Positions 7,744 to 14,289 are shown, counted from the stretch's first letter. The stretch: DNA of 21,796 nt from Bacteroidales bacterium UBA1725 (GCA_002315815.1 DCIN01000003.1:5517-27312), one strand, 5' to 3'. Notes: generated from the letters alone by a model not told the origin. Program-made: numbers and translations.

Positions 7744-9384
7744 TTATTCATTGGGAATCGCGAATGTCAGCTCCAAACGCGGCTTCTTGTCCTTGTCGTT
7801 GATTCCCGGCCCATTGAGTGATGCCCTGTAGAACCTGTCCTTATCAAGTTCCACGCTTGCCGTCGTGCTCGTGCTTGACTGGCTGGCGTAGGCGGCCATC
7901 ATCATATAAGTATAATAATTGGAATAAGAATCCCCGTACCCACTGCTGTAGCCTCCATACATACTGTTGTAGTAACTCTGGTATGCGAGATAATTGTAGT
8001 ATTCACTCATTTCATCGCTGGTCGAGTTTGTGGTCGTGACATACTCGTTGGACATAATGAGGAGCCAGATGTCGTATTCTCCGTTCAGAAGTTTCTTCGT
8101 GGATGTGGACGAAAGGTCATTCTCATCTATCCGAAGAATTTCCTGAAGGTGATAGGTGATGTCCGGAGAATATTTGAAAAGGGATCTGTTGATGTCACCT
8201 TGGTCTGCAGTTTCGGAACTTGAATCGGCCAGTCCAACAAAAGAAGCCCTGCCGTTGTTGATGACCCTGCTACAGGGTGAAAGGTAATCCGGCCAAAAGT
8301 AATCAAGTTCCTCATAGTCACCCGGTTCGTCGAAAGGAAACACCAAAGATGCCTTGTTCAGAATAACGGTCTTGGGATTGCCTCCTGCCTTGACGATTTC
8401 CTCTTCCGCCAGATGTTTGAGGTTCAGAGCACTGATTACGGGTTTGAGTCCTCCACCGCCTTCAACGAGCACCTTTTTGTCTGCAGGTCCGACCATTGAT
8501 CTTGTCTGGTGGCCGGTCAATGATATCGCGTACTGCGGGAAACTTCCGGTCCCCGAGTTGGAAAGCAGTGAGTCGGCATCGTAGATTCCGGTAGGGCAGT
8601 AATAGAAGAACATACAAGAATCCTTTCTCACTCCGTCAAATACTGCGCTGAAATTCAGTTTTGCGAAACTGCCGTCAAGACTGTTGTAATCAGAATCATA
8701 GACAAGTTGATGGTTGAAGAGGTTGATTCTTCCTCCCTTTCTTGTCTGGGGCCCGGTCTTGAGAATGATTCCGGGAAATTTCTTGGTATAGCTGTCGATG
8801 TCTTTCAGATCAGCGGCAGTCATCTTGAAAAACTGCTCTCCGAATTCCTTGGTAAAGTTGAAGGACAAAGAGTCGCTTCCGTTGTACACCGGGGTACCTA
8901 CGGTGACTGTCTTTGCCGAATGGCTGACTTCCTGATTGCAGTCGTTTCTCTTCAGGGGTTCGAGCAGTGAATATACATAGATGTTTTGGAGTATGTGCTC
9001 CTGACTGAGCGACAGCACCGAGCACGAATCGGATACGACGGAGAAATGAAAACTCTTGAATACAGGGTCTGTTCCGAACAGTACGCTGTCACCTTTGTTG
9101 AGGAGTGGAACAAGTGTGAGGATGCCGGATCTGGTAGTAGTGCCGTAAGTGTCGTCATTGATGGCACCGACGGCGAATCTGGTCTGAGAGTAACCCGACA
9201 GGCTGTCCGCCATATCCATTCTGACACCATTGATGAAGATGGAATCACTGACGTGAATCTTGTAAGTCTTGTTCGTGGGTATCAGTCCACCTCCCAGTTC
9301 GTAATTTTTCTCAACACAAGAAAGGCAGCAGAAAGCCGCTGCCACAATTGCTATAAAACCGGATTTCATTTCAAAGTTCATCAT
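7744..9384 (-). CDS. DUF4270 family lipoprotein
   Basis: The 546-residue protein matches DUF4270, a Bacteroidota family of unknown function. It begins with a signal peptide and likely lipidated Cys23 (CCLSC), then the typical opening ELGGGLIPTNKTYKI. Most of the rest looks like beta-strand-rich extracytoplasmic protein. Residues 457-508 are strikingly rich in tyrosine, with glycine, serine and methionine; the C-terminus resumes normal composition. Three Met codons (9384, 9381, 9369) could start it; the third gives a compact MKSGF signal peptide. It overlaps the upstream glgA-like gene by 14 nt, so the two are translationally coupled or at least co-transcribed. Confidence 0.85.
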   Translation of the reverse strand: MMNFEMKSGFIAIVAAAFCCLSCVEKNYELGGGLIPTNKTYKIHVSDSIFINGVRMDMADSLSGYSQTRFAVGAINDDTYGTTTRSGILTLVPLLNKGDSVLFGTDPVFKSFHFSVVSDSCSVLSLSQEHILQNIYVYSLLEPLKRNDCNQEVSHSAKTVTVGTPVYNGSDSLSFNFTKEFGEQFFKMTAADLKDIDSYTKKFPGIILKTGPQTRKGGRINLFNHQLVYDSDYNSLDGSFAKLNFSAVFDGVRKDSCMFFYYCPTGIYDADSLLSNSGTGSFPQYAISLTGHQTRSMVGPADKKVLVEGGGGLKPVISALNLKHLAEEEIVKAGGNPKTVILNKASLVFPFDEPGDYEELDYFWPDYLSPCSRVINNGRASFVGLADSSSETADQGDINRSLFKYSPDITYHLQEILRIDENDLSSTSTKKLLNGEYDIWLLIMSNEYVTTTNSTSDEMSEYYNYLAYQSYYNSMYGGYSSGYGDSYSNYYTYMMMAAYASQSSTSTTASVELDKDRFYRASLNGPGINDKDKKPRLELTFAIPNE

Positions 9385-10192
9385 AAAAAGTGCTGTATGC
9401 CTCCACGTAGCTGCCGTCGGCCATAGACTTTGGATCGAATGGAAGAATCTTGCAACCGGGGAGGGAACTGCAGTAGTTTTTGAGTTCGCTGTCCAGATCT
9501 GCCGTGCCGAAAATCACTCCGTCGGAGAATCTGGCGGCTGTTTTAGCAAGATTTATGCCATCCGGCTTTTCCAGAAAGCTGAGATCTTCACTGCTGACTC
9601 CTCCGAACAGGGCTTTCTTCGCAAAACTCTCGCTGAAGGTGTCGGAAGACAACTCATTGTAGAGAGAGGTCACAACCTTGCTGGAGGAAAAGATGGGATC
9701 GTCCTTGTATGACTTTTTGAGATATACCGGCAACAGATGTGATATCCATCCCTGACAATGGATAATGTCCGGGGCCCAACGCAGTTTCTTGACGGTTTCG
9801 AGTACCCCTCGTGCAAAGAATATCGCCCTTTCGTCATTGTCCCAAAACAGATTTCCATCAGAGTCACGAGTAGTCTGCTTGCGTCGGAAATAGTCTTCGT
9901 TGTCTATGAAATAGACCTGGATACGTGCAGCCGGGATGGATGCCACCTTGATAATCAGAGGCCTGTCCACATCGGAAATGATGATGTTCATTCCGGACAG
10001 ACGGATGACTTCGTGCAACTGGTGTTTCCTTTCGTTGATGGAGCCGTATTTTGGCATAAAGCAACGAATTTCCTTCTTGCGTTCCTGAATGCCTTGAGGA
10101 AGAACTCTTCCGATGTTGGATATTCCGTTTTCGGGAAGATAAGGAGACATCTCGGAATTGACGAACAGAACCTTATGAATAGAATCGGCCAT
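9371..10192 (-). CDS. GlgA-like protein, GT5 N-terminal half only
   Basis: The 273-residue protein aligns in pattern with the N-terminal domain of glycogen/starch synthase (VLFVNSEMSPYLPENG, IRCFMPKYGSINERKHQ, DIIHCQGWISHLLPVYLKK). The KxGGL motif that holds ADP-glucose in true GlgA is replaced by ENGIS, and the whole C-terminal nucleotide-binding half is absent; genuine enzymes have about 480 residues. It is therefore unlikely to make glycogen by itself, although such proteins are often labelled glycogen synthase. Start: the ATG at 10192 is chosen, because an in-frame GTG at 10198 coincides with the end of the -7 box. The DUF4270 gene follows with a 14-nt overlap. Confidence 0.8.
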   Translation of the reverse strand: MADSIHKVLFVNSEMSPYLPENGISNIGRVLPQGIQERKKEIRCFMPKYGSINERKHQLHEVIRLSGMNIIISDVDRPLIIKVASIPAARIQVYFIDNEDYFRRKQTTRDSDGNLFWDNDERAIFFARGVLETVKKLRWAPDIIHCQGWISHLLPVYLKKSYKDDPIFSSSKVVTSLYNELSSDTFSESFAKKALFGGVSSEDLSFLEKPDGINLAKTAARFSDGVIFGTADLDSELKNYCSSLPGCKILPFDPKSMADGSYVEAYSTFYDEL

Positions 10193-10197
10193 ACGCA

Positions 10198-10205
10198 CAA
10201 AGATA
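10198..10205 (-). promoter_or_regulatory. -7 box of the glgA-like gene, next to its start
   Basis: On the minus strand TATCTTTG is a perfect TAnnTTTG match and ends 5 nt before the ATG at 10192. Transcription would start at or within a few bases of the start codon, giving a leaderless or nearly leaderless mRNA. No clear -33 element is seen. Confidence 0.65.
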
Positions 10206-10228
10206 ACTATTATTTTTGGAATATTGTT

Positions 10229-10236
10229 TATCTTTG
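10229..10236 (+). promoter_or_regulatory. -7 box of the ftsX operon
   Basis: TATCTTTG is a perfect match to the -7 consensus on the plus strand, 34 nt before the ftsX ATG. It faces away from the minus-strand -7 box at 10198-10205, with 23 bp between them, so the two promoters are divergent and very tight. No good -33 element is visible. Confidence 0.65.
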
Positions 10237-10248
10237 AGGCCGATTTGC

Positions 10249-10279
10249 CAGACTATGTACAAGTCAGACTATGTACAAG
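10249..10279 (+). repeat. Tandem 15-bp repeat over the ftsX start
   Basis: CAGACTATGTACAAG occurs at 10249-10263 and again at 10265-10279, separated by one base. The second copy holds the ftsX start (ATG at 10271). The first copy holds an ATG at 10255 in another frame, which reads nine codons and stops at 10282-10284, inside ftsX. It looks like a recent slippage duplication. Confidence 0.9.
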
Positions 10280-11149
10280 CATAATAACAGATTGACACGC
10301 CGCAGAATCGCCAATGCGTATATATCGGGAGTCATCAGCATCAGTCTGGTGCTGCTTCTGACAGGCATTGCCGTGCTTCTTGTAGTCAATGCCGGCGCGG
10401 TTTCGGACTACTTCCGTGAGACTATGCAGATATCGGTTCTGATGAAGCAGGAAGTGGATGAGACGGTGGCCGGCGAATATGCCGATTCCATAGCAAATCT
10501 CCCGTATGTCCGCGCTTCAATCCTTGTAAGCAGGGATCAGGGTACTCAGGAGCTCAAGTCTATGCTCGGTGAAGGTTTTCTGGACGTATTCGAAACATCT
10601 CCAGTCCCAGTTTCTGTCAATGTCACCCTGCTTGCAGAATATGTGGAGAAGGACAGCCTCAGTTTCATCCTTCCTCAACTCAGTTCTTTCCCTGTCGTGG
10701 ATGAAGTGTCCTGCCAGCAGTCTCTGGTCGAAAGTCTGAATTCGGGCATAGCCCATATCTCCATCATCCTGTCGGTATTCATCGCGCTGCTTCTGTTCAT
10801 TTCCTTCGTGCTTATCAACAATATGGTTCGCATCAGCGTTTACAACAGGCGCTTTACAATACACACGATGCAGCTTGTCGGGGCGACAGTCTCTTTTATC
10901 CGCAAGCCTTTTCTTGTTTCCGCAGTGTGGCAGGGACTGCTTTCGGCATTCCTTGCGATAGCTTCACTCTCAGGCCTGCTGTATGCCTTGAGACGTTCTT
11001 TCGAGTCGCTGTTCAGCATATTCCGTCCGAATATGTTCCTTATCACTGCCGGAGTGGTGGTTTTCTTCGGAGTGCTCATCTGTCTGGTCAGTACTTTTAT
11101 TGTGGTAGGGAAACTTGTCTCGTCCACAAGAGATGATTTATATTATTGA
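10271..11149 (+). CDS. ftsX: Cell division protein FtsX (permease-like)
   Basis: The 292-residue protein has the FtsX layout: a short basic cytoplasmic N-terminus, TM1 at about residues 17-40, an extracytoplasmic domain to about residue 155, then three more membrane segments (near 160-183, 215-240 and 255-283). FtsX works with the ATPase FtsE to activate peptidoglycan hydrolases at the division site. No ftsE is adjacent, which is usual in Bacteroidota. The start is set by the ATG in the second copy of the tandem repeat; the ATG in the first copy is out of frame. A DUF3098 gene follows after 2 nt, then uppP. Confidence 0.92.
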   Translation: MYKHNNRLTRRRIANAYISGVISISLVLLLTGIAVLLVVNAGAVSDYFRETMQISVLMKQEVDETVAGEYADSIANLPYVRASILVSRDQGTQELKSMLGEGFLDVFETSPVPVSVNVTLLAEYVEKDSLSFILPQLSSFPVVDEVSCQQSLVESLNSGIAHISIILSVFIALLLFISFVLINNMVRISVYNRRFTIHTMQLVGATVSFIRKPFLVSAVWQGLLSAFLAIASLSGLLYALRRSFESLFSIFRPNMFLITAGVVVFFGVLICLVSTFIVVGKLVSSTRDDLYY

Positions 11150-11151
11150 TT

Positions 11152-11376
11152 ATGAATAAAATGGCAATGACTCCCAAGGGAGTCAAACTACTTCTCGCCG
11201 GACTTCTGACAATGATTGCCGGCTATATTCTCCTTACCGGGGGTGGATCTGTGGACAAGAATATCTTCAACTGGTCGATGTTCGATTTCAGGCGTCTGGT
11301 AGCAGCACCTCTTGTGATTCTTGCGGGTATCGTAGTGGAGATTGTCGCCATTATGGGACCCCGGTCAAAGAAATAG
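11152..11376 (+). CDS. DUF3098 family small membrane protein
   Basis: The 74-residue protein has two hydrophobic segments (VKLLLAGLLTMIAGYILLTG and LVAAPLVILAGIVVEIVAIM) joined by a short loop with the motif NWSMFDFRRL, the pattern of DUF3098. Function is unknown; the family is usually found between ftsX and uppP in Bacteroidota, as here, which suggests an envelope role. The ATG at 11152 follows the ftsX stop by 2 nt. A TTG two codons upstream is less likely. Confidence 0.85.
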   Translation: MNKMAMTPKGVKLLLAGLLTMIAGYILLTGGGSVDKNIFNWSMFDFRRLVAAPLVILAGIVVEIVAIMGPRSKK

Positions 11377-11379
11377 GAG

Positions 11380-12165
11380 ATGAACTGGCTTCAGGCACTT
11401 GTGCTCGGTCTGATTCAGGGACTTACCGAGTTTCTTCCCGTCAGCAGCAGCGGGCATCTCGCCATAGGCCGCGAACTTCTGGGAATCGGGGCACCGGATG
11501 ACCTTCTGTTTGAGGTTACAGTGCACGCGGCAACCGTTCTGGCGACTATTGTGGTGTTCCGCAGACAGTTAGCGGATTTGCTGCGCGGTCTTTTCAAGTT
11601 CAGATACAACGACCAGACAGAATATGTGCTGAAGATATGCGTCTCGATGATTCCTGTCTTTGTTGTGGGAGTGTTCTTCAAGGATTACGTTGAGGACCTT
11701 TTCAGTTCTCTCGCCGTGGTGGGAGTGGCTTTGCTGGTTACCGCCCTGATTCTCTTCCTTTCCGACAACGTTCATCAGGGCCGCAGGAAAAATGGAATCA
11801 GTTATGTCCAGGCCTTTGTCATCGGCATTGCACAGGCTCTGGCGGTAGTGCCCGGTCTTTCCCGCTCCGGAGCCACCATAAGTACGGGTCTGCTGTGTGG
11901 AGCGGAACGAGGCAATGTCGCTCAGTTTTCGTTCCTTATGGTACTCATACCGGTTATCGGAGAAGCTTTTCTCAGTCTGATTGGAGGTTCGATGTCCGTC
12001 TCTTCGGTAGATGCCCTCCCTCTTGCCGTCGGTTTTGCCTCGGCTTTTATCAGCGGGCTTTTCGCCTGCCGGGTAATGATTTCTCTGGTCAGAAAGGCCA
12101 GTCTCAAGTGGTTCGCCCTTTACTGCGCCATTGTCGGAACAGTTGTGCTCATATCCCTTGCCTGA
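11380..12165 (+). CDS. uppP: Undecaprenyl-diphosphate phosphatase (BacA family)
   Basis: UppP removes a phosphate from undecaprenyl diphosphate, recycling the lipid carrier for peptidoglycan and surface glycans; it also gives basal bacitracin tolerance. The 261-residue membrane protein holds both active-site motifs: QGLTEFLPVSSSGH near residue 14 (the E-rich motif followed by SSSGH) and PGLSRSGATISTG near residue 160. About eight hydrophobic helices are visible. The ATG lies 3 nt after the upstream stop with AGGAG immediately before it. The stop overlaps the lpxH start in a TGATG arrangement, so these genes form one operon. Confidence 0.96.
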   Translation: MNWLQALVLGLIQGLTEFLPVSSSGHLAIGRELLGIGAPDDLLFEVTVHAATVLATIVVFRRQLADLLRGLFKFRYNDQTEYVLKICVSMIPVFVVGVFFKDYVEDLFSSLAVVGVALLVTALILFLSDNVHQGRRKNGISYVQAFVIGIAQALAVVPGLSRSGATISTGLLCGAERGNVAQFSFLMVLIPVIGEAFLSLIGGSMSVSSVDALPLAVGFASAFISGLFACRVMISLVRKASLKWFALYCAIVGTVVLISLA

Positions 12166-12917
12166 TGACGGAAAGGAATCTTGTATATTTTGCATCAGAC
12201 GTGCATCTGGGGCTGTCAGTCGGCAATCCCGAAGAGAGAGAGGCCAGATTCATATCCTGGCTCAAATCCATACCGCGCGACTCCGCAAAGGCACTGTACC
12301 TGCTGGGTGACATTTGGGATTTTTGGTACGAATACAGGGATGTGGTGCCAAAAGAGGGAACCAGAGTGGTGGCACAGTTCATAGATTTGATGGACTGCGG
12401 TGTTGAGCTGTATTTCTTCGAGGGCAATCACGATATGTGGACTTTCTCATTTTTCGAGAGCCTCGGAATGAAGAAACTGCAACAGCCCTGCCATAAAGTG
12501 ATAGGCGATAGAATCTTCTGCCTTGGCCACGGTGACGGACTCGGTCGCATAAGACCAGGATACGCATTGATGCTCAAGGTGTTCCACAACAAATTTGCCA
12601 GAGCTCTGTTCAGCGGTCTGCATCCCTGGCTGGCCTATCGCTTCGGCCTGTCGTGGTCCAATTCCAACCGGCGCAGCCACAAGCCTTACAGATTCCGCGG
12701 TGTGGATGAGCCTCTATACGGTTTCGCACTCGAGAAAGAGAATGAAAGGCATTCGGATTTTTACATTTTCGGCCACTATCACGATTCTGTGGATATGCTG
12801 ATGCCTTCCGGGTCACGCTTTCTCATAGTGAAGGACTGGATGTCCGGAGGGATGCCCTGTCTGGTGTTCGACTGTGTCAGCGGTTCACTTTGCTCTTCAG
12901 ACGGAGTGCCGGCATAA
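12165..12917 (+). CDS. lpxH: UDP-2,3-diacylglucosamine diphosphatase
   Basis: LpxH cleaves UDP-2,3-diacylglucosamine to lipid X, a step in lipid A synthesis on the inner face of the membrane. The 250-residue protein has every metallophosphoesterase motif: Asp12-x-His14 (SDVHLG), Asp49 (LGDIWDFW), GNHD at 87-90, GHGDG at 121-125 and GHYH at 203-206. The LSWS and FHNKFARALFSGLHPW stretches fit the Bacteroidota LpxH lipid-binding region. The open frame extends upstream inside uppP, but the ATG at 12165 (TGATG with the uppP stop) is where homology begins. The last 41 bp overlap the end of the convergent DUF4294 gene. Confidence 0.93.
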   Translation: MTERNLVYFASDVHLGLSVGNPEEREARFISWLKSIPRDSAKALYLLGDIWDFWYEYRDVVPKEGTRVVAQFIDLMDCGVELYFFEGNHDMWTFSFFESLGMKKLQQPCHKVIGDRIFCLGHGDGLGRIRPGYALMLKVFHNKFARALFSGLHPWLAYRFGLSWSNSNRRSHKPYRFRGVDEPLYGFALEKENERHSDFYIFGHYHDSVDMLMPSGSRFLIVKDWMSGGMPCLVFDCVSGSLCSSDGVPA

Positions 12918-13560
12918 CAGTTTTCTGGGGATACTCCATAAAGATGGAGAAATAGAAGGCGTTCCATTGCCCTGAATCCCATATCTGCACCAGTTCTTCC
13001 AGTTTGGCATCCTTTCCTTTCGGGTCATATTTGGTCTTGAGATCCTGTGAGAACAGTTTGGCCACAAGCTGCCAGAAACCTGCGGCGAATCCGCTCTCGT
13101 AGTTCTTGATGATTTCATATCCGCTCAACCCACATTCCCTGTCCACGAGTCTCAGGAGTACCATACCCTGGGTTATAGTCATATTTCTTATGTCCTTCTC
13201 GAACAGTTTCAGGAGTTCCTTCTCTACATCGTTCACATAGCGGTTCCGCTGTGAGCGCTTGCTGACATCAGCCTTGATGGTACTGTCAACCTGCGCCATC
13301 ATATCCCGGCCCACCAGCGCATAAGGATACACCTTGTTGAAGTTGAACACAAGTTTGTAGTACTGTCTCCAGTCTCCGCTCTTCATTCTCCTGCCTTTCG
13401 GAAAAATCCACACCGGATCCAGCTGGTCGTGGAACAGAGTGTCTCCGTGTTGCTCCACTGTGAAGTACATAGGGACACCGCTCACCTTCCTGCGGGTCTG
13501 TGCCGTGCAGGAGAGTGTGACCAGGACAATCAGAAAGACAAGTGCCGTGACCCTTTTCAT
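12877..13560 (-). CDS. DUF4294 family exported protein
   Basis: The 227-residue protein has an N-terminal signal sequence (MKRVTALVFLIVLVTLSC) and the DUF4294 pattern: WIFPKGRR, YYKLVFNFNKVYPYA, LLRLVDRECGLSGYEIIKNY and a GFWQLVAKLFSQDLK segment, ending in a basic tail. Cys18 could be lipidated, or the signal may be cut after TAQ. The family is restricted to Bacteroidota and has no known function. The ATG at 13560 is preferred over a TTG at 13569 because the latter falls within the -7 box. Its 3' end overlaps lpxH tail to tail by 41 bp. Confidence 0.82.
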   Translation of the reverse strand: MKRVTALVFLIVLVTLSCTAQTRRKVSGVPMYFTVEQHGDTLFHDQLDPVWIFPKGRRMKSGDWRQYYKLVFNFNKVYPYALVGRDMMAQVDSTIKADVSKRSQRNRYVNDVEKELLKLFEKDIRNMTITQGMVLLRLVDRECGLSGYEIIKNYESGFAAGFWQLVAKLFSQDLKTKYDPKGKDAKLEELVQIWDSGQWNAFYFSIFMEYPQKTVMPALRLKSKVNR

Positions 13561-13566
13561 CGAGTG

Positions 13567-13574
13567 CAAAGATA
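13567..13574 (-). promoter_or_regulatory. -7 box of the DUF4294 gene, next to its start
   Basis: On the minus strand TATCTTTG is a perfect -7 match and is separated from the ATG at 13560 by only 6 nt. As with the glgA-like gene, transcription should begin at or next to the start codon. No convincing -33 element lies upstream. Confidence 0.65.
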
Positions 13575-13650
13575 GTAAATTCAGAACGTTTTGGGGCTAT
13601 GTTTGAAGACTAGTATGAGACCGTGTCGAAACTGTTGTAAATTATTTTTA

Positions 13651-13663
13651 TACCAAGTTGGTA
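13651..13663. promoter_or_regulatory. Perfect palindrome TACCAA-g-TTGGTA
   Basis: Six bases each side of a single G are perfectly complementary. It lies about 95 bp upstream of the rplP -7 box and about 75 bp upstream of the DUF4294 -7 box. Its size suits a dimeric repressor or activator site, but no T-tract follows and no known regulator can be named. Chance cannot be excluded in AT-rich DNA. Confidence 0.4.
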
Positions 13664-13757
13664 AAAGGTTGAAAGATAAATGGTTCACTATATAGATTCC
13701 GTGTCGCAAATAATTGATTTTTTTGTCCGGAAATGATGCTTATTCGATTTTTTTTAC

Positions 13758-13765
13758 TAAATTTG
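13758..13765 (+). promoter_or_regulatory. -7 box for the rplP-secY-rpsM block
   Basis: TAAATTTG followed by C is a perfect match to the Bacteroidota -7 consensus. It would start transcripts near 13771, giving an rplP leader of about 80 nt. No clear TTTG lies at the -33 position. The rpsC terminator 10 kb upstream makes a local promoter necessary, which supports the call. Confidence 0.75.
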
Positions 13766-13851
13766 CAGTCCCAAAAATTGGCTCAAATTTTTTAATGCGC
13801 TGATTTTGAGGAGGTTATACCGAATATTAATATTTTTAAAAGTAATACGAG

Positions 13852-14271
13852 ATGTTACAACCTAAGAGAACAAAATTTAGAAGGGAACAGAAGAACCGTA
13901 TGAAGGGCAATTCCCAGAGGGGAAATCAACTTGCTTTCGGTTCCTTCGGAATCAAGACCCTTGAAAATTGTTGGCTTACAGCACAGCAGATTGAGGCTGC
14001 CCGTCAGGCTATCTCACGTAAGATGAACCGTGAGGGCCAGATTTGGATCAGAGTCTTCCCTGTCAAGCCCATCACCAAGAAGCCTCTCGATACCCGTATG
14101 GGTAAAGGTAAGGGTGATCCGTACGCATTCGTTGCGCCTATCACTCCCGGCCGTATTATCTTCGAGGCCGAAGGCGTTTCGCTTGAGATTGCAAAGGAGG
14201 CTATGCGCCTCGGTGCCAACAAGCTCCCTATCGCGACCAAGTTCGTGGTTCGCAGAGATTATGTTGAATAA
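13852..14271 (+). CDS. rplP: 50S ribosomal protein L16 (uL16)
   Basis: The 139-residue L16 opens with MLQPKRTKFRREQKNRMKG and contains GNQLAFGSFGIKTLE, IWIRVFPVKPITKKPLDTRM and GKGKGDPYAFVAPI, all typical. It joins late in 50S assembly, contacts the A-site tRNA and shapes the peptidyl transferase centre. An in-frame stop at 13843 rules out a longer N-terminus. Here it is the first gene of a transcription unit instead of following rpsC by a few bases; rpmC, its normal partner, comes next after 18 nt. Confidence 0.98.
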   Translation: MLQPKRTKFRREQKNRMKGNSQRGNQLAFGSFGIKTLENCWLTAQQIEAARQAISRKMNREGQIWIRVFPVKPITKKPLDTRMGKGKGDPYAFVAPITPGRIIFEAEGVSLEIAKEAMRLGANKLPIATKFVVRRDYVE

Positions 14272-14289
14272 TTTATTGGAGAAAGAGAA

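Larger units (their letters stand above)
13575..13851. other. AT-rich intergenic region upstream of rplP
   Basis: This gap of about 280 bp between the DUF4294 gene and rplP encodes no credible protein. It contains a perfect palindrome (13651-13663), two copies of CCGTGTCG about 80 bp apart, the rplP -7 box (13758-13765), an AT-rich hairpin (about 13773-13791), a two-codon ORF (13795-13803) and a Shine-Dalgarno-like AGGAGGTT (13809-13816) far from the start codon. It replaces the few bases that normally separate rpsC from rplP. Confidence 0.8.

Noticed and set aside
11895..12164. Upstream extension of the lpxH frame by 90 codons
   Set aside because: The extension lies within uppP in another frame and has no metallophosphoesterase homology; the ATG at 12165 directly precedes the first motif.
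3802..13851. The inserted block as a genomic island, prophage or transposon
   Set aside because: No integrase, transposase, tRNA, flanking direct repeat or clear base-composition shift is visible, and the genes are ordinary chromosomal functions.
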